Below, one piece after another: positions 1 to 6,854 of a stretch of DNA of 27,546 nucleotides. Each line of letters opens with the position of its first letter. Position 1 is the stretch's first letter. Both the position numbers and the translations under genes were made by a program. Origin of the DNA: Prevotella sp. UBA1378 (GTDB lineage: Bacteria; Bacteroidota; Bacteroidia; Bacteroidales; Bacteroidaceae); NCBI GenBank assembly GCA_002305505.1, contig DBRC01000069.1, positions 40,706 to 68,251 on the forward strand. Direction: 5' to 3'. Under the pieces are notes generated by a model, which saw nothing but the letters and a program-made list of their open reading frames with translations, searched no databases and was not told the origin of the DNA.

Positions 1-50
1 GATTTATTGCAATATTTGTTTCCACCGCGGCGGTGATCATCTACCATTAA
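1..50 (+). CDS. C-terminal end of an unidentified membrane protein (partial)
   Basis: Reading from base 3, an open frame runs FIAIFVSTAAVIIYH and stops at TAA 48-50. The fifteen visible residues are almost entirely hydrophobic, which fits the last membrane helix of an integral membrane protein. Nothing else of the gene is in the window, so the family cannot be named. It could be chance coding, but the stop followed by a hairpin at 81-101 and a fresh promoter before engB is consistent with a gene end. Confidence 0.35.
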   Translation, partial: FIAIFVSTAAVIIYH

Positions 51-80
51 CGCAACCGATGGCGGACAACGTGTATCCTT

Positions 81-101
81 AGCCCTGCGCAGGGCAGGGC
101 T
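81..101 (+). terminator. Stem-loop after the partial membrane gene; possible terminator without a clear U tract
   Basis: AGCCCTGC (81-88) pairs perfectly with GCAGGGCT (94-101) around a five-base loop. It lies 31 bases after the upstream stop codon. There is no T run after it, so a role as an intrinsic terminator is only plausible; it might be an RNA-stabilising hairpin. The rest of 51-308 shows no convincing gene: the open frame over 103-318 has no family resemblance and runs into the start of engB. Confidence 0.35.
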
Positions 102-274
102 GTTGCAGCGCAAAAAAGCGTGTTGCGCAAGCCTGCTTAGCGGGATATCTATCAGCCACTTGTTTTATCAGTTGCACGCTTTAGTATGGCGTAGCAATCA
201 CAGGAAAACAGGCGAAAAACGCTCGTCCGCACAAAAAAGTATGCAAACATGGGGATTAAACATGATATTTTTTG

Positions 275-282
275 TAATTTTG
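275..282 (+). promoter_or_regulatory. Bacteroidetes -7 box upstream of engB
   Basis: TAATTTTG matches the TAnnTTTG -7 consensus and lies 27 bases before the engB ATG. No good TTTG box is seen 19-21 bases further upstream, so it is a half-match only. It would drive engB and the genes that follow it closely. Confidence 0.4.
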
Positions 283-308
283 CATATTAATTTGTCTATC
301 ACAGTTTT

Positions 309-911
309 ATGGAAATAAAAAACGCAGAGTTTACAATCAGTGCACCGATGGTTTCGATGTGCCCTAAAGACACCAAACCGGAGTATGCATTTATCGGACG
401 TTCGAATGTGGGTAAGTCGAGTTTGATAAACATGCTTACCAACAACAAGCGGCTGGCGAAAACCAGTGCCACGCCCGGAAAAACATTACTCATCAACCAC
501 TTCATCATCAACCGTGAATGGTATCTGGTAGACCTGCCTGGCTATGGATACGCAAAACGCTCGAAAAAGGAAATCTGCCGCTTGGAGCAGATGATACACG
601 GGTATATCCTACAGCGCGAACAGCTGGTGAACGTATTTGTGCTGATAGACATAAGGCTCGAACCGCAGCGCATCGACCTCGAGTTTATCCAGTGGCTGGG
701 CGAGAGCAGCATCCCGTTCTCCCTCGTGTTCACCAAGGCAGACAAGCTTACGTCGGCAAAGGTGCAGGCGAATGTGGATGCCTACACGCGTAAGCTGCAG
801 GAGACATGGGAGGAGATGCCGCCGGTTTTCGTGACGTCAAGCGAGAAACGCACCGGGCGTGACGAACTGCTCGGTTACATTGAGCAGATTAACCGCGAAC
901 TGGGGAAATGA
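309..911 (+). CDS. engB: Ribosome-biogenesis GTPase EngB/YihA/YsxC
   Basis: Small TrmE-Era-EngA-EngB-Septin-like GTPase that acts in assembly of the large ribosomal subunit in the cytoplasm. At 200 residues it is the usual family length. The G motifs are complete and in order: G1 GRSNVGKS at residues 30-37, a G2-region SATPGKT near 53-59, G3 DLPG at 75-78 followed by the family-typical YGYAK, G4 TKAD near 141-144, and a G5-like TSSEK near 175. The start is set by the match of MEIKNAEFTISAP to the family N-terminus; there is little Shine-Dalgarno sequence, as is normal for this phylum. It heads a run of same-strand genes (ABC-F ATPase, recR and others) with short gaps, so cotranscription is likely. 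Confidence 0.95.
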   Translation: MEIKNAEFTISAPMVSMCPKDTKPEYAFIGRSNVGKSSLINMLTNNKRLAKTSATPGKTLLINHFIINREWYLVDLPGYGYAKRSKKEICRLEQMIHGYILQREQLVNVFVLIDIRLEPQRIDLEFIQWLGESSIPFSLVFTKADKLTSAKVQANVDAYTRKLQETWEEMPPVFVTSSEKRTGRDELLGYIEQINRELGK

Positions 912-936
912 TGCGGGCGGTAAACATACGATATTG

Positions 937-2721
937 ATGATGGCTAAAGAAATACCTTATTTAGATGTCCAGGGCCTGACGAAATCATTCGGGGCACTGG
1001 TGCTGTTCGAAAACCTGAACTTCTCGATAGCCGAGGGGCAGCGCGTAGGGCTGATTGCCAAAAACGGTATCGGCAAGTCGACCTTGCTTTCCATCATCAT
1101 GGGGAAGGAAGGGAAGGACGCCGGCGAGGTAATCTTCAAGAAAGACCTGAAGGTGGATATGCTCGAACAGTCGCCCCGCTTCGACCCGGAGGAGCCGGTG
1201 CTCGATGCCTGTTTCAACCACCGGGGGGAGGCTGATAAGGTACTGAGGGCAAAGCAGATACTTACACAGCTCAAAATAAAAGATTTAGAGCAGCCGATGG
1301 GGCAGTTGAGCGGCGGGCAGCAAAAGCGCGTGGCTTTGGCCAATGTGCTGATAACCGAACCCGACCTGCTGATACTCGACGAGCCGACCAACCATCTCGA
1401 CCTTGAAATGATAGAATGGCTGGAGGGCTATCTGCAGCGTGGCAACAAGACGCTGCTCATGGTTACCCACGACCGTTTCTTCCTCGACCGCGTCTGCTCG
1501 GTTATCATTGAGCTCGACGACCGCCAGATGTATACCTACCGTGGCAACTACAGCTATTATCTGGAGAAACGGCAGGAGCGCATCGATGCCCGGCGCGCCG
1601 AAATAGCACGGGCCAACAACCTGTACCGCACGGAGCTGGAGTGGATGCGCCGGCAGCCGCAGGCCCGCGGGCACAAGGCCCGCTACCGCGAGGAGTCGTT
1701 CTACGAACTGGAGAAGACGGCCCGCCAGCGCATCGAAGAGCGGCAGATGAGGCTGAAAGCCAGCAACGTGTACATAGGTTCGAAGATATTCGAATGCCAG
1801 TATATCTCGAAGGCATGGAGCCCGGAGGCTGTAGTGATGAAAGACTTCTATTACAATTTCTCGCGTTTCGAGAAGATGGGCATCGTGGGCAACAACGGTA
1901 CGGGCAAGTCGACGTTCATCAAGATGCTGCTGGGCGAGGTGCAGCCCGACGGGGGGCGTATCGTGGTGGGCGAAACGGTGCGTTTCGGCTATTTCTCGCA
2001 GGAGGGGCTGAAGTTCGACGAGCAGCAGAAAGTGATAGACGTGATAACGGCCATCGCCGACTATATCGACCTTGGCGGCGGCCGCCACATGACGGCATCG
2101 CAGTTTCTGCAGCATTTCCTTTTTACGCCCGAACAGCAGCACAACTACGTGTATAAGCTCAGCGGCGGCGAGCGGCGCAAGCTCTACCTGTGCACCGTGC
2201 TGATGAAAAACCCCAACTTCCTTGTGCTCGACGAGCCAACCAACGACCTCGACATCGTGACGTTGCAGATTCTGGAGGAGTATCTGCAGGATTTCCCGGG
2301 ATGTGTCATCGTTGTGAGCCACGACCGCTATTTCATGGACAAGGTGGTAGACCATCTGCTCGTGTTTAAAGGCAACGGCGAAATAAAAGACTTCCCCGGA
2401 AACTATACGCAATACCGCGACTGGGCGTCGCTGCAGGAGCAGGATGCCGCCGGGGCAAAGGTGAAGGAGGCCGCACCGAAAGCCAGTTACCGGAACCCAG
2501 CGCGCCGGAAGATGAGCTATAAGGAGAAAACGGAGTTTGCCCAGCTCGAACACGATATCGCCCGCCTCGAAGACGAGCAGGCTAAGATTGAAGAGGCACT
2601 TTGCAGCGGTGGGCTGAGCATAGACGAGCTGACCGAGAAAAGCAAGCGGCTGCCGCTGTTGAAAGACGAACTCGACGAAAAGTCGATGCGGTGGCTGGAG
2701 CTTTCGGAAATAGAAAACTGA
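937..2721 (+). CDS. ABC-F family ATPase, Uup-like
   Basis: Cytoplasmic ABC-F protein with two ATP-binding cassettes and no membrane domain; the family acts on ribosomes or on DNA/ribosome quality control. Cassette 1 has Walker A AKNGIGKST, signature LSGGQQKR and Walker B LLILDEPTNHLD; cassette 2 has GNNGTGKST, LSGGERRK and FLVLDEPTNDLD. The linker contains WMRRQPQARGHKAR, and a charged, probably coiled-coil tail of about 60 residues ends the protein, both features of the Uup branch. The frame is open back to 859 inside engB, but homology begins at the tandem ATG 937/940 (MMAKEIPYLDVQGL), giving about 594 residues. It starts 25 bases after engB and ends 10 bases before recR, so it is probably in one operon. 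Assignment to Uup rather than another ABC-F branch is by motif resemblance only. Confidence 0.92.
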   Translation: MMAKEIPYLDVQGLTKSFGALVLFENLNFSIAEGQRVGLIAKNGIGKSTLLSIIMGKEGKDAGEVIFKKDLKVDMLEQSPRFDPEEPVLDACFNHRGEADKVLRAKQILTQLKIKDLEQPMGQLSGGQQKRVALANVLITEPDLLILDEPTNHLDLEMIEWLEGYLQRGNKTLLMVTHDRFFLDRVCSVIIELDDRQMYTYRGNYSYYLEKRQERIDARRAEIARANNLYRTELEWMRRQPQARGHKARYREESFYELEKTARQRIEERQMRLKASNVYIGSKIFECQYISKAWSPEAVVMKDFYYNFSRFEKMGIVGNNGTGKSTFIKMLLGEVQPDGGRIVVGETVRFGYFSQEGLKFDEQQKVIDVITAIADYIDLGGGRHMTASQFLQHFLFTPEQQHNYVYKLSGGERRKLYLCTVLMKNPNFLVLDEPTNDLDIVTLQILEEYLQDFPGCVIVVSHDRYFMDKVVDHLLVFKGNGEIKDFPGNYTQYRDWASLQEQDAAGAKVKEAAPKASYRNPARRKMSYKEKTEFAQLEHDIARLEDEQAKIEEALCSGGLSIDELTEKSKRLPLLKDELDEKSMRWLELSEIEN

Positions 2722-2731
2722 CTATCGGCTT

Positions 2732-3349
2732 ATGGTACAACAACAATATCCGTCCCACTTGCTGGAGCAGGCTGTGGGCGAATTTGCTAAGCTGCCGGGC
2801 ATCGGGCGCAAGACGGCACTCAGGCTGGTGCTCCATTTGCTCCGGCAGGGAACAGAGGACGTAGACCGCTTTGCCGCGGCGGTGAGCCGTGTGAAGCACG
2901 AGGTGAAATACTGCCGCGTGTGCCACAACATCAGCGACGAAGATGTCTGCCCGATATGCTCCGACAGGCGCCGGGATACTTCCGTCATCTGTGTCGTCGA
3001 GAACATACAAGACGTGATGGCGGTAGAAAACACCCAGCAGTTCCGTGGGCTTTACCATGTATTGGGGGGCATTATATCGCCGATGGACGGAGTCGGTCCC
3101 AGTGATATAGAGATAGACTCGCTCGTGAAGCGGGTGGAGGCGGGAGGCGTGAAGGAAGTGATACTCGCCCTGAGTTCGACGATGGAGGGCGACACCACCA
3201 ACTTCTACATCCACCGCAAGCTGGCAGCCTGCGGCGTGCAGCTGAGCGTGATAGCCCGCGGTATCAGCGTGGGCGACGAGCTTGAGTATACCGACGAGGT
3301 GACGTTGGGGCGGTCGATCCTGAACCGGACGCCGTTCGACGGAAAGTGA
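2732..3349 (+). CDS. recR: Recombination mediator RecR
   Basis: RecR works with RecO (and RecF) to load RecA onto SSB-coated single-stranded DNA during gap repair. The 205-residue protein shows the standard order: helix-hairpin-helix LPGIGRKTALR at 21-31, a four-cysteine zinc motif CRVC...CPIC at 61-76, and a Toprim domain from about residue 86 (CVVENIQDVMAVE, then GGIISPMDGVGP), ending with the family-typical TLGRSILNR near the C-terminus. The ATG follows the ABC-F stop by 10 bases. No oddities: length and all motifs are normal. Confidence 0.96.
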   Translation: MVQQQYPSHLLEQAVGEFAKLPGIGRKTALRLVLHLLRQGTEDVDRFAAAVSRVKHEVKYCRVCHNISDEDVCPICSDRRRDTSVICVVENIQDVMAVENTQQFRGLYHVLGGIISPMDGVGPSDIEIDSLVKRVEAGGVKEVILALSSTMEGDTTNFYIHRKLAACGVQLSVIARGISVGDELEYTDEVTLGRSILNRTPFDGK

Positions 3350-3401
3350 CAATCCCGCTGCAGCCCGCCAACGGATTTTTTTAATCGTAATATATAAAGG
3401 T

Positions 3402-3833
3402 ATGAAAGAGGTAAGAAAAGCACTCCTCATCGCTTTGCTGGCACCCGTCATCGGCGTGTCCGTGCTGGCGGCATTTTTTGAAACCGGTATTTTGGAGGCC
3501 GGTGTCTTTACAGGCCGCCATACGGCGGAGTTCGGTATACTCTCGGTGATGGAACTCCTTACGCTGGGCGGCTTGTTCCTGGCCCTCAGGCTGTTTAAGC
3601 TCGGCAAGGTGCGCCGTGCGCTGAGGGAGCATAAGGCGGCGGCCCTGCTGAAATGGGGGCTTGTGCGCATCGCCTTGCTCGACCTGCTGCTCGTGGGCAA
3701 TACCCTGTTCTACTATCTGTTCATGGCAACGCCGTTTGGCTACATGGCCATCATCACGCTTATCTGCACGGCCTTCGTTTACCCCACACCCGACCGGTGC
3801 TATTATGATATTTCCGAGGCCGAAGAGAAATGA
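3402..3833 (+). CDS. Conserved-type four-helix membrane protein, function unknown
   Basis: The 143-residue product has four hydrophobic segments, at roughly residues 7-27, 45-65, 83-104 and 107-126, joined by short loops; the loop after helix 2 is very basic (RLFKLGKVRRALREHK). The tail PTPDRCYYDISEAEEK is acidic and soluble. I do not recognise a named family. Its stop codon overlaps the start of the downstream glycosyltransferase by four bases (ATGA, 3830-3833), so the two are translationally coupled, which suggests a related role in the cell envelope. That link is inference from position only. Confidence 0.75.
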   Translation: MKEVRKALLIALLAPVIGVSVLAAFFETGILEAGVFTGRHTAEFGILSVMELLTLGGLFLALRLFKLGKVRRALREHKAAALLKWGLVRIALLDLLLVGNTLFYYLFMATPFGYMAIITLICTAFVYPTPDRCYYDISEAEEK

Positions 3834-4987
3834 AACTGACGGTTGTCATCGTAAACTACAATGTGAAGTACTTTGTTGAGCAATGCCTCAACAGTCTTGA
3901 AAAGGCACTCGCAGGTATCGAGAGCCGGATAGTCGTGGTGGATAATCATTCGACGGACGGTTCGGGTGATTACCTCCGCAGCCGTTTCCCAGGCATCCAC
4001 CTTATCGAGAGTAACCGCAACCTCGGCTTCTCCCGGGCCAATAATCTCGCCATCCGCCAAACAGAGAGCGAATACGTGCTGCTGCTCAATCCCGACACGT
4101 TCGTGGGCGAAGATACGGTAAGCCATGCCCTCCGCTTCATGGACGGGCATCCGCATGCAGGCGGAGTGGGGGTGAAGATGCACAATGCCGACGGAAGCGT
4201 GGCCATGGAGTCGAGACGGGGGCTGCCTACGCCGCTCACGTCGTTTCTCAAGATGTGCGGTAGGACGGCCCGCTACTACATGAGTAATCTGCCGTGGGAC
4301 GAGCCCGTGCGCATCGAGGTGATCAGCGGTGCCTTCTGCCTGCTCCGCCGCGAGGCACTCGGGAAAATCGGGCTGCTCGACGAAGATTTCTTCATGTACG
4401 GCGAAGACATCGACCTCTCCTACCGGTTGCTGAAGGGAGGCTACGAGAATTGGTACCTGCCTTTATCCATCGTGCACTATAAGGGGGAGAGCACACAGAA
4501 GTCGTCTTTCCGGTATGTCCATGTGTTTTATCAGGCCATGCTCATCTTCTTCCGCAAGCATTACAGCCACATGGGCCTATGCATCGCGTTGCCCATCAAG
4601 CTGGCTATCTACAGCCGTGCTGCCATAGCGCTGGTGGAGATGCAATGGTACAAGGTGCGGTCGTCGCTCGGCTTTACTGACAACCGCAGGGCCGAACCGC
4701 TCTACATCTTCGTCGGTACGCAGGGGATGCTCGATGCGTGCAGGGAGATAGCCCGCCGGAAAGGGCTTGCGGCCGAGTATATCGAGGGCGGAACCGGCGG
4801 GGGCTGCCGCCGGGCAGTGGCTCAGACGTCAGGTAACCGCACGACTTATGTGGTATACGATACCGATGCCTTGGGGTACCGGTCGGTTATCAGCATGATA
4901 TCCGCCAGTCCGCAGCCGCATGTTAAGCTGGGCACTTTCAGCAGTCGGACGGGTATTATCATTACCCCCGGCGAAATCATTACATGA
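3830..4987 (+). CDS. GT2 family glycosyltransferase (WbbL/rhamnosyltransferase-like) with an extra C-terminal domain
   Basis: A GT-A fold glycosyltransferase that would transfer a nucleotide-activated sugar to a cell-surface glycan. Seen in the 385-residue protein: N-terminal VVIVNYN (residues 5-11), nucleotide-binding VVVDNHSTDGS, NRNLGFSRANN at 63-72, a DxD-equivalent LLNPDT at 85-90, the acceptor-region SGAFCLLRR, and FMYGEDIDLSYRL, the usual WbbL-type ED motif. No membrane anchor is obvious. After about residue 285 there is a separate region of some 100 residues beginning PLYIFVGTQGMLDACREIAR, which looks like an alternating beta/alpha domain and is not part of the GT2 core. The start overlaps the preceding membrane gene by ATGA. 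The sugar and acceptor cannot be told from sequence. Confidence 0.9.
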   Translation: MKLTVVIVNYNVKYFVEQCLNSLEKALAGIESRIVVVDNHSTDGSGDYLRSRFPGIHLIESNRNLGFSRANNLAIRQTESEYVLLLNPDTFVGEDTVSHALRFMDGHPHAGGVGVKMHNADGSVAMESRRGLPTPLTSFLKMCGRTARYYMSNLPWDEPVRIEVISGAFCLLRREALGKIGLLDEDFFMYGEDIDLSYRLLKGGYENWYLPLSIVHYKGESTQKSSFRYVHVFYQAMLIFFRKHYSHMGLCIALPIKLAIYSRAAIALVEMQWYKVRSSLGFTDNRRAEPLYIFVGTQGMLDACREIARRKGLAAEYIEGGTGGGCRRAVAQTSGNRTTYVVYDTDALGYRSVISMISASPQPHVKLGTFSSRTGIIITPGEIIT

Positions 4988-5043
4988 CGGCATGCGTCCG
5001 TTCCGGCGCGAAACAGCAATAATAAAGGATAAAAGGAAAGCAA

Positions 5044-5559
5044 ATGACAGAACAGGGCAAACTTGTAAAACTGAGAGCCATCGAACCCGAAGACCTCGAC
5101 TTGCTCTATAGAATCGAGAACGATGTGCGGCTGTGGAATGTGGGCACGACCAACGTGCCGTATTCGCGGTATACGCTGCACGACTATGTTGCCAATTCCT
5201 CCGGTGATATCTATACCGACCGCCAAGTGCGCTTGATGATAGAAAATATGGAAGGGAAGGTAGTGGGGATTGCGGATATCGTGAACTTCGACCCCCGCCA
5301 TCTCCGGGCCGAAGTGAGCATCGTCATTGAGGAACGGTACAGGCGTAAAGGATATGCGGCCTGTGCATTGGGGCAAATAGCCGATTACGGGCTCGCCGTG
5401 TTGCACCTGCATCAGCTCTATGCCATCGTCGATGTGGCCAATCAGGCGTCGGTAGAACTGTTTGCAAAGATGGGGTATCTGGCAACGGAGCGGTTAAAAG
5501 ACTGGCTCTTTGATGGGAAAAGATATCATGATGCCTTGTTGATGCATTTTTTTTTATAA
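5044..5559 (+). CDS. GNAT family N-acetyltransferase
   Basis: Acetyl-CoA dependent acetyltransferase of the RimJ/RimL/SpeG type. The 171-residue protein starts with the typical LVKLRAIEPEDLDLLYRIEN, has the acetyl-CoA pyrophosphate-binding motif RRKGYA at 100-105 after the beta strand VSIVIEERY, and the later VANQASVELFAKMGY, a helix-strand pair common to the family. The substrate could be a polyamine, a protein N-terminus or a small molecule; sequence does not decide. It follows the glycosyltransferase by 56 bases on the same strand. No terminator is evident between it and the tRNA promoter, only an A/T-rich stretch. Confidence 0.9.
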   Translation: MTEQGKLVKLRAIEPEDLDLLYRIENDVRLWNVGTTNVPYSRYTLHDYVANSSGDIYTDRQVRLMIENMEGKVVGIADIVNFDPRHLRAEVSIVIEERYRRKGYAACALGQIADYGLAVLHLHQLYAIVDVANQASVELFAKMGYLATERLKDWLFDGKRYHDALLMHFFL

Positions 5560-5575
5560 CTTTTCATTAAAATGT

Positions 5576-5606
5576 TTTGGTAATTCGGAAAAAATATCTA
5601 CCTTTG
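5576..5606 (+). promoter_or_regulatory. Consensus Bacteroidetes promoter of the tRNA-Asp pair
   Basis: TTTG at 5576-5579 and TACCTTTG at 5599-5606 are separated by 19 bases, a full match to the phylum's -33/-7 promoter. Transcription would start about 12-18 bases before the first tRNA. Confidence 0.8.
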
Positions 5607-5630
5607 CACCCGCAATCGAAAAGCAAGATT

Positions 5631-5707
5631 GGTGCGTTAGTTCAGTAGGTTAGAATGCCTGCCTGTCACGCAGGAGGTCACGAGTTCGAGTCTCGTACGC
5701 ACCGCCA
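5631..5707 (+). tRNA. tRNA-Asp (GTC), copy 1
   Basis: A 77-base cloverleaf with CCA encoded. The acceptor arm GGTGCGT pairs with ACGCACC, the discriminator is G, the anticodon stem CCTGC/GCAGG encloses CTGTCAC with anticodon GTC, and the T arm is ACGAG-TTCGAGT-CTCGT. GTC reads both aspartate codons. The next copy starts 20 bases downstream. Confidence 0.96.
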
Positions 5708-5727
5708 CTTGCAATCGGCCGCCAACA

Positions 5728-5804
5728 GGTGCGTTAGTTCAGTAGGTTAGAATGCCTGCCTGTCACGCAGGAGGTCACGAGTTCGAGTCTCGTACGCACC
5801 GCCA
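5728..5804 (+). tRNA. tRNA-Asp (GTC), copy 2
   Basis: Identical in all 77 bases to the copy at 5631-5707, including encoded CCA and anticodon GTC. The 20-base spacer contains no promoter, so the pair is one transcript processed into two tRNAs. A terminator begins at the base after CCA. Confidence 0.96.
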
Positions 5805-5836
5805 AGCTCATTGATATAGGTTCAATGGGCTTTTTT
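5805..5836 (+). terminator. Intrinsic terminator of the tRNA-Asp transcript
   Basis: AGCTCATTGA (5805-5814) pairs with TCAATGGGCT (5822-5831), ten pairs with one G-T, around a seven-base loop, and is followed at once by a T run (5832-5836). Confidence 0.85.
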
Positions 5837-5861
5837 ATTAACTATATTAAATGATTATGGC

Positions 5862-6536
5862 ATGAAAAAGCTTTTGGCATTTGCGTCCCTGTTCCTTACC
5901 TGCCTGTCATTGCAGGCTCAGGTGAAAAAGTCTGTTTCAATTCTCGGTGATTCTTACAGTACCTTCATTGGGTATCTCGTGCCCGATACCAACTACGTGT
6001 GGTATCCTGCGGAAAAGCGGTCTACCAACGACGTCACCGATGTGCGGCAGACGTGGTGGCACCGGTTTATCCGGGAGAATGGTTTCCGTTTATGTATCAA
6101 TAACTCGTTTTCGGGGGCAACCATCTGTTATACTGGTTATAACAAAGAGGATTATAGCGACCGCTCGTTTTGCACGCGCCTGAAGTATTTAGGCAATCCG
6201 GATATTATCTTGGTGTTCGGGGCAACCAACGACAGCTGGGCAAAATCGCCCATAGGAGAGTTTAAGTATGCTGGCTGGACACACGGCGACCTGTATAAGT
6301 TCAGGCCGGCAATGGCGTATATGCTCTCGCAGCTCATCGACCGGTATCCGGGGGTAGACCTCTATTTCATCATCAACGATATACTTTCTTCCGAAGTCAC
6401 CGAATCAGCGAAGGCCATCTGCGACCACTACGGTGTAAAGTACATCATGCTGCACGATATAGACAAGCAGAGCGGTCATCCGTCGGTGAAGGGGATGGAA
6501 CAGATTGCCGACCAGCTGCGGGACGTGGTGAAATAA
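5862..6536 (+). CDS. Exported SGNH/GDSL-type hydrolase
   Basis: Predicted extracytoplasmic esterase or lipase-like hydrolase. Residues 1-20 (MKKLLAFASLFLTCLSLQAQ) form a signal peptide with a typical QAQ ending. The mature part shows block I GDSYS at 29-33 (nucleophile Ser31), block II NNSFSG near 80-85 (oxyanion Gly), block III GATND at 120-124 (Asn123), and a block-V-like DKQSGHPS with His206. The Asp three residues before the His seen in many members is not in its usual place; Asp201 is the nearest acidic residue. Length, 224 residues, is normal. The substrate is unknown; relatives act on acetylated glycans. It is monocistronic between the tRNA terminator and the leu promoter. Confidence 0.85.
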   Translation: MKKLLAFASLFLTCLSLQAQVKKSVSILGDSYSTFIGYLVPDTNYVWYPAEKRSTNDVTDVRQTWWHRFIRENGFRLCINNSFSGATICYTGYNKEDYSDRSFCTRLKYLGNPDIILVFGATNDSWAKSPIGEFKYAGWTHGDLYKFRPAMAYMLSQLIDRYPGVDLYFIINDILSSEVTESAKAICDHYGVKYIMLHDIDKQSGHPSVKGMEQIADQLRDVVK

Positions 6537-6630
6537 GGGCGATGCCCTTGAGGGATATTCCGGGAAACGCTGCTTTCTTGGTGAAAAAGTATGAATTTGA
6601 TATTTTTTCAGCTAAAATAGTTACGGATAA

Positions 6631-6662
6631 TTTGTTTATTACACAATTAATCATTAACTTTG
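6631..6662 (+). promoter_or_regulatory. Promoter of the leu operon leader
   Basis: TTTG at 6631-6634 and TAACTTTG at 6655-6662 with a 20-base spacer match the Bacteroidetes promoter. The predicted start of transcription, near 6669, precedes the leader peptide ATG by about 20 bases. Confidence 0.8.
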
Positions 6663-6688
6663 CAGCCGAATTAAAGAATAAGCAAGAA

Positions 6689-6769
6689 ATGATGAACTGT
6701 TCGAACCTGCTACACATTATTATTATCCGACTGCAACGAGTGGGCGGAAGTGATAAGGTGTGTATGTAG
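6689..6769 (+). CDS. Leader peptide of the leu operon, rich in Leu/Ile/Val codons
   Basis: A 26-codon frame from the tandem ATG at 6689/6692 to TAG 6767-6769. It contains NLLHIIIIRLQRV: two Leu codons, a His, four successive Ile codons (ATT ATT ATT ATC), another Leu and a Val, and a second Val before the stop. It sits between a consensus promoter and a strong terminator directly upstream of leuA, the classic architecture of an attenuation leader. Ribosome stalling at the Leu or Ile codons would leave bases 6745-6759 free to form the antiterminator. The frame is open further upstream to 6542, but that would start before the promoter. Which amino acid dominates the response is uncertain: Ile codons outnumber Leu. 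Confidence 0.8.
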   Translation: MMNCSNLLHIIIIRLQRVGGSDKVCM

Positions 6770-6808
6770 CTGTGTGCAGTGATAGATATTGAACCTTTCC
6801 CACTTCCG
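6745..6808 (+). promoter_or_regulatory. Antiterminator pairing of the leu attenuator
   Basis: CGGAAGTG (6745-6752), inside the leader frame just after the Val codon, is the exact complement of CACTTCCG (6801-6808), which forms part of the left arm and loop of the terminator. A second segment AAGGT (6755-6759) can pair with ACCTT (6793-6797), giving thirteen pairs with a small internal loop. This fold and the terminator exclude each other, which is the expected switch. Confidence 0.75.
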
Positions 6809-6830
6809 TAGTGAGAAAGGTTCTTTTTTT
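6791..6830 (+). terminator. Leu operon attenuator terminator
   Basis: GAACCTTTC (6791-6799) pairs with GAAAGGTTC (6815-6823), extended past one mismatch by CACT (6801-6804) with AGTG (6810-6813), with a five-base loop and seven T residues at 6824-6830. It ends 24 bases before the leuA ATG, so readthrough is needed for operon expression. Confidence 0.9.
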
Positions 6831-6854
6831 AATGATAATTTTAATAGTAATGAT

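Noticed and set aside
103..318. A 71-codon plus-strand frame before engB
   Set aside because: It overlaps the engB start, contains the engB promoter box and has no recognisable protein features.
859..936. Extended N-terminus for the ABC-F protein inside engB
   Set aside because: The added residues do not resemble the family and lie in another frame of engB; the tandem ATG at 937/940 fits the family start.
1285..2553. Long minus-strand frame opposite the ABC-F gene
   Set aside because: It is a shadow of a strongly coding plus-strand gene with complete ABC motifs; its product has no recognised motif.
6789..6854. Longer leuA start at ATG 6789-type frame
   Set aside because: Those codons lie across the attenuator terminator; family homology begins at ATG 6855.
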